DNA of 64,000 nt, taken from positions 1,206,501-1,270,500 of the forward strand of contig CP041667.1 of assembly GCA_007361935.1 (NCBI GenBank). The letters run 5' to 3'. Shown here piece after piece: positions 1-8,748 of this stretch. This DNA comes from Lachnospiraceae bacterium KGMB03038. GTDB taxonomy: Bacteria; Bacillota; Clostridia; Lachnospirales; Lachnospiraceae. The notes beneath the pieces are model-generated. The model saw only the letters and a list, made by a program, of their open reading frames with translations. It did no database searches and was not told the DNA's origin. Both the position numbers and the translations under genes were made by a program. The number at the start of each line of letters is the position of its first letter. Positions within the stretch are counted from its first letter, which is position 1.

Positions 1-2
1 AT

Positions 3-824
3 TATAACGAGCGTTTCAATGCCATCCGGCCACGGGAATATGACGGGAGCCATCTTCATTTCTATGGCATGAACCCGGAAATTTCCCTGCGGAAACATCA
101 GAAAGACGGAGTGGCCCGGATCATCTATGGCGGGAACACCTTATTGGCCTACGTGGTAGGGGCGGGGAAAACTTATACAATGGTGGCGGCGGCTATGGAA
201 TGTAAGCGGTTGGGCCTGTGTAATAAATCTATGATTGTGGTGCCAAATCATATCATCGAGCAGTTTGCCGCTGAATGGTTACAGCTTTATCCGGCAGCCA
301 ATATTTTAGTGGCTACGAAGAAAGACTTTGAAAAAAAGAACAGAAAGAAGTTCTGTGGGAGAATCGCCACCAGTGATATTGACGCTGTAATTATTGGTCA
401 TTCCCAGTTTGAGAAAATCCCTTTAAGCCTGGAGCGACAGGAGCGTATGTTGGAGGCGGAGATTGATGAGATTGTGGAAGGAATTGCCGAGGCGAAGCGG
501 ATACAGGGGAGCCGATTTACAATTAAACAGATGGAGCGGACAAAAAAGACATTGGAGACGAGACTGAAACGACTCCATGACCAGAGCCGGAAGGATGACA
601 TGATCACTTTTGAGGAACTGGGCGTTGACCGTCTGTTTGTGGATGAGGCAGATGGCTACAAAAATCTCTATCTTACAACTAAGATGAGAAATGTGGGAGG
701 GATTGCGCAGACGGAGGCACAGAAATCGTCTGACATGTATATGAAATGCCGCTATCTGGATGAGGTTACTGGGGGAAAAGGAGTGATCTTCTCCACGGGA
801 ACCCCGGTAAGCAATTCGATGGTG
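3..824 (+). CDS. ICE SNF2-type helicase, internal exon 1 (5' end off window)
   Basis: The reading frame is open from the window edge, so this is the middle of a much longer protein; such ICE proteins usually combine an N6-methylase and an SNF2 helicase in over 2000 residues. Visible helicase motifs are the Q-like RKHQKDG, a Walker A variant VGAGKTYT, a DEAD-like VDEAD (FVDEADGYKN) and the motif III block STGTPVSNSM. The frame breaks exactly at a group II intron 5' boundary (GTGCG at 825). It resumes at 3331 in the same frame, giving a spliced junction SNSMV-ELYTMQRYL. Expected role is ATP-dependent DNA remodelling during element transfer or maintenance. The identification is firm as a family; the exact substrate is unknown. 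Confidence 0.85.
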
Positions 825-1411
825 GTGCGCCCGTAAGGGGCTGTAATAATCTTACCTTGAGCAAGTAATAGGGCAAGGTATCAAAGCGGAATAATCCGCA
901 CCCTATCGTCACCCGACTTATCCAAAAGGGGAAACCCGATGGGGAGTGTAGCATGTCGGAGGGCACGAAACACGGAAACTTCCAAAGTGTTTGCGTGGTA
1001 GTGGCGAAAAGTTATGAATAAGGATGAAAGCTAAACTGCCTGAATGACAGTCGGAGATTGGGCAAAATGTTGCTCCATGCGTAAGGAAGTTATACTCGCA
1101 TGTACTCTGGTGGATATGAGTCGGCCATGCGTATCCACAAGATACCCAGAGTAAATCAGCCATAGGATAATGGAAAACGACGAACGTCACATCCGAAATC
1201 ATAACAGGCTTATGTTATTACAGTTCTAAACGGGGATTGCCTAAGGTAAAATGCCGAAAATCGGCTATGAGTGCTATGAGAAAAGTGACTCTGAATATTT
1301 ACTATGGCAACAGAGTCTCCGTAGTAGTCCGAGGACGGGAAAGCCGTCCACATGGCGAAGGGAGACAGTCTTTCTTCAATACAAATAATAAGGAAAGGTG
1401 CGTGAGGCATT

Positions 1412-3226
1412 ATGAGAAGTCCCGAAAATGTATTGAAAAGTTTAAGTGAAAAAGCAAAAAACAAAGAGTACAGGTACGAGAGATTATACCGTAACCTGTA
1501 CAACCCAGAGTTCTATCTGCTTGCATACCAGAATATTGCGACCTCTCAGGGGAGCATGACGGCAGGTGCAGACGGATTCACTCTTGACGGTATGAGCATG
1601 GAGCGCATTGAAAAGCTCATTCAGAAGCTGAGAGACCACTCATACCAGCCGAACCCTGCAAGGCGTGTTTATATTGCGAAGAAAAACAGCAGTAAAAAGC
1701 GCCCATTGGGGATTCCGTCAACGGACGATAAACTGTTACAGGAAGTTGTCCGTATGATACTTGAAGCAATCTATGAGCCGACATTCTCTGATAATTCACA
1801 TGGTTTCAGACCGAAAAGAAGTTGCCACACAGCGTTAAAAGAAATCGTAACGCTGTTCACTGGTGCAAAGTGGATAATCGAAGGAGACATTAAGGCTTGT
1901 TTTGACAGCTTCGACCACCATATCACAATACAGCTTTTGAGAAAGCGCATAAAAGATGAAGCGTTCATATCGCTGATGTGGAAGTTTCTAAGGGCAGGAT
2001 ATATGGAACAGTGGACATACCATGAAACGTACTCCGGCAGTCCACAAGGCTCCGGTGTCAGTCCGATACTTGCCAACATCTATCTGAATGAACTTGATGA
2101 GTTCATGGCAAGGATGAAAAAGAGTTTTGACAAAGGCGATACAAGAAGCCGTAAAGTCCACAAAGACCATGATAAGGTACGCTGGGCTTATCGGAAAGCG
2201 CAGAAAAATCTGGAAATAGAGCGCACAGAAGCAAACCTAGCAGCATTTAAAGAAGCAAGGAAAGTGATGTTGTCCACACCACATTTAGACGAGATGGATG
2301 AGAATTACAAAAGACTTCAATACAACCGTTACGCTGACGATTTCCTGATTTCAATAACAGGTTCAAAGCAGGATGCTGAAAATATCAAGGAACAGGTAAA
2401 GATATTTCTAAAAGACAAGCTAAATCTCACAATGTCGGAGGAGAAAACTCACGTTACCCATTCCTCTGAAAAGGTGCGGTATCTTGGATACGACATAAGA
2501 ATATCAAGAAGTCAGGACACAAAGCGGACGAAAAAAGGTCTGCAACGGGTGTGGTATGGAAAAGTGCAGTTATATATGCCGAAAGAAAAATGGATTGCGA
2601 AACTGCACGAATACGGTGCGTTTAAAATCAAAAAAGACGAAAACGGCAAAGAGATTTGGAAGCCACTCCACAGAGGGGCGCTTATGCCATTAGACGATGT
2701 GGCAATCATCAGTAAATATAATTCTGAAATCAGAGGATTGTACAATTATTACAGGTTAGCAATCAATGTATGCAATCTGGGGAAATTTCATTCTATCATG
2801 CGTGGAAGCTGTTTAAAGACGTTGGCGGCAAAATATAATTCTTCTGTTATGAAGATGTATAAGAAATACCGTAGCGTAAAGGGCGACTTTGGCGCAGATT
2901 ACAAAACCAAGAGTGGAACAAAGCGGTGTGAGTTTTACAATGAAGGATTTAGGCGTAATAACAATATCGCACCTGAATTTGTAGACATTATGCCGAAATA
3001 CAGAGGGCAGATAAAACCGAATAGTCTTGCAGGACGTTTAAAAAGCGGACAATGCGAGATGTGCGGAGCAAACCCCGTGAAAGTGTATATGCACCATGTA
3101 AAGCGCTTAAAAGATTTGAACGCTGATAATGAATTTGATGAACTGATGTTACTGAAAAGGCGGAAGTCATTGGCTCTCTGCCCGAAATGCTACGAAGAAG
3201 CAAAGACAAAATCACTTAAACTATGA
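1412..3226 (+). CDS. ltrA: Group II intron reverse transcriptase/maturase (LtrA-type)
   Basis: This 604-residue protein promotes splicing of its own intron RNA and retrohoming into DNA. The RT fingers-palm region runs from about residue 50 to 360 and contains the catalytic YADD box (NRYADDFLIS, about residue 307). A maturase X domain follows, and the C-terminus has an HNH endonuclease with CEMCGANP, an HH pair and CPKC. All domains are present and there is no internal stop, so the intron looks mobile-competent. The start codon lies in the loop region after intron domain I-III; the stop TGA at 3224-3226 is just upstream of domain V, as usual for ORFs looped out of domain IV. Confidence 0.95.
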   Translation: MRSPENVLKSLSEKAKNKEYRYERLYRNLYNPEFYLLAYQNIATSQGSMTAGADGFTLDGMSMERIEKLIQKLRDHSYQPNPARRVYIAKKNSSKKRPLGIPSTDDKLLQEVVRMILEAIYEPTFSDNSHGFRPKRSCHTALKEIVTLFTGAKWIIEGDIKACFDSFDHHITIQLLRKRIKDEAFISLMWKFLRAGYMEQWTYHETYSGSPQGSGVSPILANIYLNELDEFMARMKKSFDKGDTRSRKVHKDHDKVRWAYRKAQKNLEIERTEANLAAFKEARKVMLSTPHLDEMDENYKRLQYNRYADDFLISITGSKQDAENIKEQVKIFLKDKLNLTMSEEKTHVTHSSEKVRYLGYDIRISRSQDTKRTKKGLQRVWYGKVQLYMPKEKWIAKLHEYGAFKIKKDENGKEIWKPLHRGALMPLDDVAIISKYNSEIRGLYNYYRLAINVCNLGKFHSIMRGSCLKTLAAKYNSSVMKMYKKYRSVKGDFGADYKTKSGTKRCEFYNEGFRRNNNIAPEFVDIMPKYRGQIKPNSLAGRLKSGQCEMCGANPVKVYMHHVKRLKDLNADNEFDELMLLKRRKSLALCPKCYEEAKTKSLKL

Positions 3227-3234
3227 AAGATGGC

Positions 3235-3268
3235 GAGCCGTGTACATCGAGAGGTGTAAGCACGGTTC
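3235..3268 (+). ncRNA. Group II intron domain V catalytic hairpin
   Basis: Thirty-four bases form the canonical two-part hairpin: GAGCCGTG pairs with CACGGTTC, the upper stem TACATC pairs with GGTGTA, and the apical loop is GAGA (a GNRA tetraloop). The length and the base of the stem match domain V of known group II introns. It is the catalytic core of splicing. Its location 62 nt before the intron 3' end leaves room for domain VI. Confidence 0.92.
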
Positions 3269-3330
3269 TGGAGGGGGTTACGCCAAGACCACGGACGAAA
3301 GGAAGTATGGCGTGGCGTTTCCTACCTTAT

Positions 3331-4200
3331 GAACTCTATACCATGCAGCGCTATCTCCAGTATGGCACTCTGGTAGAGAAGAATTTACAACACTTTGACG
3401 CATGGGCGTCCACTTTTGGGGAGACAGTGACAGCTCTGGAGATTGCTCCGGAAGGAAATGGATACCGATTAAAGACACGGTTTGCCCGGTTCTATAACCT
3501 GCCGGAACTTATGCAGATGTTCCGGGAAGTAGCAGACATCCAGACAGCGGATATGCTGAAACTTCCCGTGCCGGAGGCAGAGTACCGAGTTGTGAAAGTG
3601 GAACCAACGGAGTTACAGACGGAAATGGTAGAAGAACTTGGAAACCGGGCAGAGCAGGTACGCAACGGATCAGTGAATCCACGGGAGGACAATATGCTTA
3701 AGATTACTAATGACGGTAGGAAACTGGCACTTGACCAGAGATTATCTAATCCCTTGCTGCCGGATGATCCGGGGAGCAAAGTCAATGCCTGCGTGGAGGA
3801 AATCTGCCGACATTGGAAGGAGGGAAAAGAGAAAAAGCTGACGCAGTTGGTATTCTGTGATCTGTCTACACCAAAAACAGATGGAACATTCAGCGTGTAT
3901 AATGACATCCGGGACAAAATACTTGCGAGGGGAATCCCGTTAGAGGAAATTGCCTTTATCCATGACGCTAACACAGATGTGCGGAAGAAAGAGTTGTTTT
4001 CCAAAGTCCGGCGAGGAGCTGTCCGTATCCTTATGGGCAGTACGTTTAAGATGGGAGCCGGAACGAATGTACAGGATCTGATCATCGCCAGTCATGATCT
4101 GGACTGTCCGTGGCGGCCCCGTGATGTAGGACGGATTTTGCGGACATTCAAAATAAAAAAGAATGTGGAGGTAACAGACAATGGCAAAATCATTATTTGA
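3331..4200 (+). pseudogene. ICE SNF2-type helicase, exon 2, truncated 3' end
   Basis: In-frame continuation of the helicase after the intron, starting ELYTMQRYLQYGTL. It carries the RecA-like C-terminal lobe (KVNACVEEICRHW, LVFCDLSTPK, ILMGSTFKMGAGTNVQDLI, DLDCPWRPRD). Family members continue after this point with the motif VI block, an arginine-finger QR-GR-R pattern, and several hundred more residues. Here the homology stops near 4128 and the frame runs out at TGA 4198-4200, inside the start of tnpV. The helicase is therefore missing motif VI and its tail and is probably non-functional even after intron splicing. The short tail GRILR could be a degenerate piece of motif VI after a deletion. 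Confidence 0.8.
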
Positions 4201-4555
4201 GGAACTGGGCGGCAAATACGAAAGGCAAGGGGATTATTTGATACCGTGCTTAACTGTACCCGCCGAAGAAGAACAGGCAATAGGCATCTGGGGGCAACGG
4301 CATTTAGATTATCTAAAACAGTACCGTAAAGTTACATACACCAATCTTCTTACAAGCGGCAGGCTAAACGCCTACCTTGCCGACATCAACAGACAGGCAC
4401 AGGAACGCTTTGAAAGGCTCATAGAGGGTATGAAACAGGCACAGGGCATAACGGAACAGCTAAAGGCAGAAAACGCCTTAGAATGGACAGGATGCCTCAA
4501 TAACATAAGGGCTTGTGCGAGGGAGATTGTGGAAAAGGAAATTATTTTTGCATAA
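4181..4555 (+). CDS. tnpV: TnpV family transposon-encoded protein
   Basis: A 124-residue protein starting MAKSLFEELGGKYERQGDYL, recognised as the TnpV family known from Tn4451-like and other clostridial mobile elements. The family's role is undefined; a part in transposition has been suggested. A clear ribosome site GGAGGT lies 7 nt upstream of the ATG. The middle is helical and rich in Gln/Glu (QERFERLIEGMKQAQGIT). The start overlaps the broken end of the helicase gene by 20 nt, so the left boundary of this tet-carrying segment is at about 4130. A factor-independent terminator follows at 4567. Confidence 0.85.
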   Translation: MAKSLFEELGGKYERQGDYLIPCLTVPAEEEQAIGIWGQRHLDYLKQYRKVTYTNLLTSGRLNAYLADINRQAQERFERLIEGMKQAQGITEQLKAENALEWTGCLNNIRACAREIVEKEIIFA

Positions 4556-4566
4556 ACAGATGATTA

Positions 4567-4594
4567 GTGGCAGGGGGAAATCCTGCCGCTTTTT
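4567..4594 (+). terminator. Rho-independent terminator after tnpV
   Basis: GTGGCAGG and CCTGCCGC form an eight-pair stem with a short loop, followed by TTTTT. It sits 12 nt after the tnpV stop and separates it from the tet(O) promoter. Confidence 0.8.
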
Positions 4595-4612
4595 CTGCTT
4601 TAGTTTGTCAGC

Positions 4613-4641
4613 TTGACAAATAAAGGGTTAAGGAATATAAT
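4613..4641 (+). promoter_or_regulatory. tet(O) promoter
   Basis: TTGACA at 4613-4618 and TATAAT at 4636-4641 are both perfect sigma-A hexamers with a 17-bp spacer. It is placed just before the leader peptide and attenuator of tet(O). Confidence 0.9.
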
Positions 4642-4673
4642 TAGATTCAGTATTATACAAGGAGTTAATAAAT

Positions 4674-4900
4674 ATGCGGCAAGGTATTCTTAAATAAACT
4701 GTCAATTTGATAGTGGGAACAAAAAGTAGCAGTCCCGTTTCACTTTTAATATGGGGCTTAGTTTTTTGTACCCAGTTTAAGAATACTTTTATCATGTAAT
4801 TTTATATGCCCGAAAACATATAAGTGTTTTGGGGCTATTGGAGTTATTTACCCAGTGATAGGAGTATTTATCACTGGGTATTTTTATGCCCTTTTTTGGG
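4674..4900 (+). promoter_or_regulatory. Tn916-style attenuation leader of tet(O), with leader peptide
   Basis: A seven-codon ORF (MRQGILK, 4674-4697) has the ribosome site AAGGAGTT. Its 3' part AAGGTATTCTTAAA (4681-4694) is complementary to TTTAAGAATACTTT at 4776-4789. Further on, CCCAGTGATA (4851-4860) and TATCACTGGG (4869-4878) form a terminator stem followed by a U-rich tract. The same leader layout is known in front of tet(M) in Tn916, where ribosome behaviour on the leader peptide determines read-through when tetracycline is present. The layout is seen directly; the regulation here is inferred by analogy. Confidence 0.85.
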
Positions 4901-4921
4901 TGTTGATAGGAGGAAAATCAC

Positions 4922-6842
4922 ATGAAAATAATTAACTTAGGCATTCTGGCTCACGTTGACGCAGGAAAGACAACATTAACGGAAAGTTTATTGTATACCA
5001 GTGGTGCAATTGCAGAACTAGGGAGCGTAGATGAAGGCACAACAAGGACAGATACAATGAATTTGGAGCGTCAAAGGGGAATCACTATCCAGACAGCAGT
5101 GACATCTTTTCAGTGGGAGGATGTAAAAGTCAACATTATAGATACGCCAGGCCATATGGATTTTTTGGCGGAAGTATACCGTTCTTTATCCGTATTAGAC
5201 GGAGCAGTATTATTAGTTTCTGCAAAGGATGGCATACAGGCACAGACCCGTATACTGTTTCATGCACTACAGATAATGAAGATTCCGACAATTTTTTTTC
5301 ATCAATAAAATTGACCAAGAGGGGATTGATTTGCCAATGGTATATCGGGAAATGAAAGCAAAGCTTTCTTCGGAAATTATAGTGAAGCAAAAGGTTGGGC
5401 AGCATCCCCATATAAATGTAACGGACAATGACGATATGGAACAGTGGGATGCGGTAATTATGGGAAACGATGAACTATTAGAGAAATATATGTCAGGGAA
5501 ACCGTTTAAAATGTCAGAACTGGAACAGGAAGAAAACAGGAGATTCCAAAACGGAACGTTATTTCCCGTTTATCACGGAAGCGCTAAAAACAATCTGGGG
5601 ATTCGGCAGCTTATAGAAGTAATTGCCAGTAAATTTTATTCATCAACGCCTGAAGGTCAATCTGAACTATGCGGGCAGGTTTTTAAGATTGAATATTCAG
5701 AGAAAAGGCGGCGTTTTGTTTATGTGCGTATATATAGCGGAACATTGCATTTGAGGGATGTTATTAGAATATCTGAAAAAGAGAAAATAAAAATCACAGA
5801 GATGTGTGTTCCGACAAACGGTGAATTATATTCATCCGATACAGCCTGCTCTGGTGATATTGTAATTTTACCAAATGATGTTTTGCAGCTAAACAGTATT
5901 TTGGGGAACGAAATACTGTTGCCGCAGAGAAAATTTATTGAAAATCCTCTCCCTATGCTCCAAACAACGATTGCAGTAAAGAAATCTGAACAGCGGGAAA
6001 TATTGCTTGGGGCACTTACAGAAATTTCAGATGGCGACCCTCTTTTAAAATATTATGTGGATACTACAACGCATGAGATTATACTTTCTTTTTTGGGGAA
6101 TGTGCAGATGGAAGTCATTTGTGCCATCCTTGAGGAAAAATATCATGTGGAGGCAGAAATAAAAGAGCCTACTGTTATATATATGGAAAGACCGCTTAGA
6201 AAAGCAGAATATACCATCCACATAGAAGTCCCGCCAAATCCTTTCTGGGCTTCTGTCGGGTTGTCCATAGAGCCGCTCCCTATTGGAAGCGGAGTGCAGT
6301 ATGAAAGCAGAGTTTCACTTGGATATTTAAATCAATCGTTCCAAAATGCGGTTATGGAGGGGGTTCTTTATGGCTGCGAGCAGGGGCTGTATGGATGGAA
6401 AGTGACAGACTGTAAAATCTGTTTTGAATATGGATTGTATTATAGTCCTGTAAGTACCCCCGCAGACTTTCGGCTGCTTTCCCCTATCGTATTGGAGCAG
6501 GCTTTAAAAAAAGCAGGGACAGAACTATTAGAGCCATATCTCCACTTTGAAATTTATGCACCGCAGGAATATCTCTCACGGGCGTATCATGATGCTCCAA
6601 GGTATTGTGCAGATATTGTAAGTACTCAGATAAAGAATGACGAGGTCATTCTGAAAGGAGAAATCCCTGCTAGATGTATTCAAGAATACAGGAACGATTT
6701 AACTTATTTCACAAATGGGCAGGGAGTCTGCTTGACAGAGTTAAAAGGATACCAGCCAGCTATTGGTAAATTTATTTGCCAACCCCGCCGCCCGAATAGC
6801 CGTATAGATAAGGTTCGGCATATGTTCCACAAGTTAGCTTAA
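4922..6842 (+). pseudogene. tet(O): tet(O) ribosomal protection protein gene, frameshifted
   Basis: Product would be the 639-residue Tet(O) GTPase that removes tetracycline from the ribosome. Both halves match Tet(O) as I remember it almost residue for residue: AHVDAGKTT (G1), DTPGHMDF (G3), then domains II-V through to the C-terminal RHMFHKLA. At 5292-5299 there is a run of eight T where the frame requires seven. The first frame therefore ends HQ* at 5308, just before the G4 motif NKID. Residues from INKIDQ onward lie in the other frame and are open to 6842. The total length is exactly one base more than 640 codons. Either the gene is inactive, the ribosome or polymerase slips on the T-run, or it is a sequencing error. 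Ribosome site AGGAGG, 9 nt upstream. Confidence 0.93.
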
Positions 6843-6893
6843 CAGCTTGCAAAAGTCATATAAAATGAGATTTGAAAGGATTAGAGACTAATT

Positions 6894-7067
6894 ATGATGA
6901 AATGCGAATGGATATTGTGTCCTGTTTGTGGGAGCAAAACCCGTAATAAAATTAGGAAGGACACTGTTTTGGAGAATTATCCCCTTTATTGTCCAAAATG
7001 CAGACAAGAAAGATTGATTAAAGTTGACAACTTGAAGATAACTGTCATCAAAGAGCCAGACGCTTAA
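6894..7067 (+). CDS. Cysteine-rich KTR family protein
   Basis: A 57-residue protein with two CxxC knuckles (CPVCGSKTRNK and CPKCRQE) and the name-giving KTR motif. These small zinc-ribbon-like proteins are commonly found directly behind tet genes in Firmicute mobile elements; their function is unknown. There are two in-frame ATGs at 6894 and 6897. The gap to the tet(O) stop is 51 nt and no terminator lies between, so the two are likely co-transcribed. Confidence 0.85.
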   Translation: MMKCEWILCPVCGSKTRNKIRKDTVLENYPLYCPKCRQERLIKVDNLKITVIKEPDA

Positions 7068-7072
7068 GACGC

Positions 7073-7119
7073 AGAGCCGATGAAATTGTGGAACAATTCA
7101 CGAATCATCGGCTCTTTTT
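7073..7119 (+). terminator. Terminator after tet(O)-KTR unit
   Basis: AGAGCCGATGA pairs with TCATCGGCTCT across a loop of about 20 nt, followed by a T run. This closes the tet(O)-KTR transcript. Confidence 0.85.
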
Positions 7120-7408
7120 GTTTCGTATTTGAAAGAACAAACTCACCAAATAAAAAAAACGATATTCGGGTGGGTTATTTTGTTATACCCTAAATTACCC
7201 TCTGAATTTGTTTTTAAATTTGGAGGGATTTTTTTATGTCCTTTTTTCGGGCAGTTATCTATCTGCTCATACGAAGCAAAATTTATCAATACATAGCATA
7301 TCAGAGAACGGCAGGAAACCAGTTAAAAAAATTTCTGCCAGTGCAACGGTACTTCTCACCTTGAAAGTAGAAGTACAATCTCCATACAATAGAATTACTA
7401 TTTCCTAT

Positions 7409-7444
7409 AACCGTAAAGGTCACAGAGCCTTTGCGGTTTTTCTT
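7409..7444 (+). terminator. Terminator in sigma-gene leader
   Basis: AACCGTAAAGG pairs with CCTTTGCGGTT (one wobble), followed by TTTTCTTTT. It lies about 110 nt before the sigma-like gene, inside its putative leader, so it may act as an attenuator. The stretch 7125-7408 has no gene that I can recognise, but it contains TTGGAGGG and other leader-like AT-rich sequence resembling the regulatory region downstream of tet(M) in Tn916. Confidence 0.65.
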
Positions 7445-7505
7445 TTGTCGATTTTTGTTGGAAAGTGCCGTAGGGCTGTTTCTGATATGCGGTGTCGTTC
7501 TCCGC

Positions 7506-7549
7506 CTCTCCATCTGGATTTTTTACATTTCAAAAATTCAGATGGGAGG
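7506..7549 (+). promoter_or_regulatory. Hairpin sequestering the sigma gene ribosome site
   Basis: The 5' arm CCTCTCCATCTGGATTTTT can pair with the 3' arm AAAAATTCAGATGGGAGG. The GGGAGG in the 3' arm is the Shine-Dalgarno sequence for the ATG at 7555. The same architecture occurs in front of the second sigma-like gene at 49782-49826. Confidence 0.7.
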
Positions 7550-7554
7550 TATTT

Positions 7555-8112
7555 ATGGTGAAATATGCACCAAGAAAGGTATATATCAGAGAAAGTGGCG
7601 GCTATGTGGAATTATCCTACACGGAGTTCTGCCGTTGCAGGGAATCCGACCAGACCTATATGGACAAGCTGTTTATCCCCATTCAAGGCTGTCTGCTTGA
7701 AGTCGTGAGGGAGCAATACACAGACTTCTACCGTGACAAGGAACGGTGGCGTTATCTGCAAAAATTAGATACAAAGAATAGACTGCTATCTCTCGACGGA
7801 TTTACGGACAGCGAGGGGAATCCTCTGGACTTTATCACTGATGAAGCGGTGGACATTGCAGAAACCGTTGTCAATGCGGTCATGGTGGACAGGCTGAAAG
7901 CCGCCCTGCCTTTGCTGTCGGATAGTGAACAGGAGCTGATACAGGCAATCTTTTTTGACGGACTTTCCGAGCGTGAAGTCGGGGCGAGGTTGGGCATAAC
8001 CCAGAGCGTTGTAAACAAACGCAAAGCCAGAATCCTAATAAAACTAAGAAAGATAATAGAAAATTTATATTTGTGGAGGATAAATAAAAATGTTTCAAGA
8101 ATTAGGAATTAG
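7555..8112 (+). CDS. Sigma-70-like regulator of a mobile element (copy 1)
   Basis: A 185-residue protein beginning MVKYAPRKVYIRESG with a C-terminal region 4-type helix-turn-helix (LSDSEQELIQAIFFDGLSER, then VGARLGITQSVVNKRKARIL). ICEs of the Tn916/Tn5397 type carry such small sigma-like proteins as regulators of excision and transfer. The start follows GGGAGG by 5 nt and is preferred over upstream frames. The final residues (YLWRINKNVSRIRN) are read through the ribosome site and start of the next gene. They do not look like the usual short Lys/Leu-rich tail, suggesting the 3' end was replaced by recombination. Resembles the second copy at 49836 in organisation. Confidence 0.8.
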   Translation: MVKYAPRKVYIRESGGYVELSYTEFCRCRESDQTYMDKLFIPIQGCLLEVVREQYTDFYRDKERWRYLQKLDTKNRLLSLDGFTDSEGNPLDFITDEAVDIAETVVNAVMVDRLKAALPLLSDSEQELIQAIFFDGLSEREVGARLGITQSVVNKRKARILIKLRKIIENLYLWRINKNVSRIRN

Positions 8113-8278
8113 TGCCGGCACAGCAATCATTGTATTGATTGCATTATATTTTGTTATTAAATGGGCCGTAAAAAATGGAATAAAAGAAGCTTATAAAAGT
8201 ATAACTGGTAAAAAGCCATCAGAAGATTTACAACTTGAAGCACTACTGAAAAAAGAAAATGGTGAAGACAATGAATAA
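8090..8278 (+). CDS. Small single-pass membrane protein (DUF6019-like)
   Basis: Sixty-two residues with one transmembrane helix at about residues 9-28 (SAGTAIIVLIALYFVIKWAV), followed by a charged tail with NGIKEAYKSITG. It resembles the DUF6019 family as I recall it; function unknown. A strong ribosome site (GGAGG) is 8 nt upstream, inside the end of the sigma-like gene, with a 23-nt overlap. The small size and topology fit a toxin-like or accessory peptide, but nothing in the sequence decides this. Confidence 0.6.
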   Translation: MFQELGISAGTAIIVLIALYFVIKWAVKNGIKEAYKSITGKKPSEDLQLEALLKKENGEDNE

Positions 8279-8444
8279 AATGATTGCATATTATGGGCTG
8301 ATTTGACGACAGAGTTTTAACAGTATGTCTGAAGGGCTCAAGGGCAAATTAAAGATAAAATAGGCGATTGATAAACAAATACCAGTTATAGAGTTGAGAA
8401 AATCGCAAAAGATATGAAGCTTGATTTGAGATGGAACGCCTAAA

Positions 8445-8537
8445 ATGTTATTTGTTTCAAATGAATACAGAGGACAAGGAGTAGGAAAACAGTTACTACA
8501 ATATGGTGTTGAAAATTATGCAATAGGTGAACAGTGA
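8445..8537 (+). pseudogene. GNAT acetyltransferase fragment
   Basis: Thirty codons encode MLFVSNEYRGQGVGKQLLQY, which contains the acetyl-CoA-binding motif A (RGQGVGKQLL) of GNAT N-acetyltransferases, and then stop. The rest of the domain is absent on either side. It is a decayed remnant. The surrounding 8279-8640 shows no other readable gene. Confidence 0.6.
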
Positions 8538-8641
8538 ACTTGCTGTATAGGGGAATCCATATCCATTATTGTATATGAAAAGAAATTGATCAATCCTAAT
8601 TTGTTGAAATGAAAATTTCATACTGTAATATGCAATTACAT

Positions 8642-8683
8642 AGCCGGATGGTTTTCAAAAAAAGAAGATCATCCGGCTTTTTT
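8642..8683 (+). terminator. Hairpin terminator upstream of toprim gene copy A
   Basis: AGCCGGATG pairs with CATCCGGCT, followed by TTTTTT. Near-identical hairpins stand before copy B (22629-22671) and at 22414-22453, so the structure belongs to the ICE module. Confidence 0.75.
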
Positions 8684-8748
8684 AATGCCCAGATATAAGA
8701 AATGAATTGTGGAATATCCGATCACGGGCAGGAAAGGAGATGAAGTTT

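Larger units (their letters stand above)
825..3330 (+). mobile_element. Group II intron (complete, with intron-encoded protein)
   Basis: The element starts with GTGCG, matching the GUGYG rule, and ends in AT before GAACTC, matching the 3' AY rule. It contains a full-length reverse transcriptase/maturase gene and a 34-nt domain V at 3235-3268, followed by a domain VI-like stem up to 3330. Total length is 2506 bp. Removing it restores one continuous helicase frame between residues SNSMV and ELYTM, which fixes both boundaries. It sits in the sense orientation of its host gene, so splicing of the transcript can restore the coding sequence. Confidence 0.93.

Noticed and set aside
1210..1503. Minus-strand and short plus-strand frames inside intron domains I-III (for example 1237-1449)
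   Set aside because: The stretch is structured intron RNA; the frames have no ribosome sites and no recognisable protein features.
3492..4085. Minus-strand frame of about 197 codons opposite helicase exon 2
   Set aside because: Ser/Thr-rich shadow of the helicase reading frame without translation signals.
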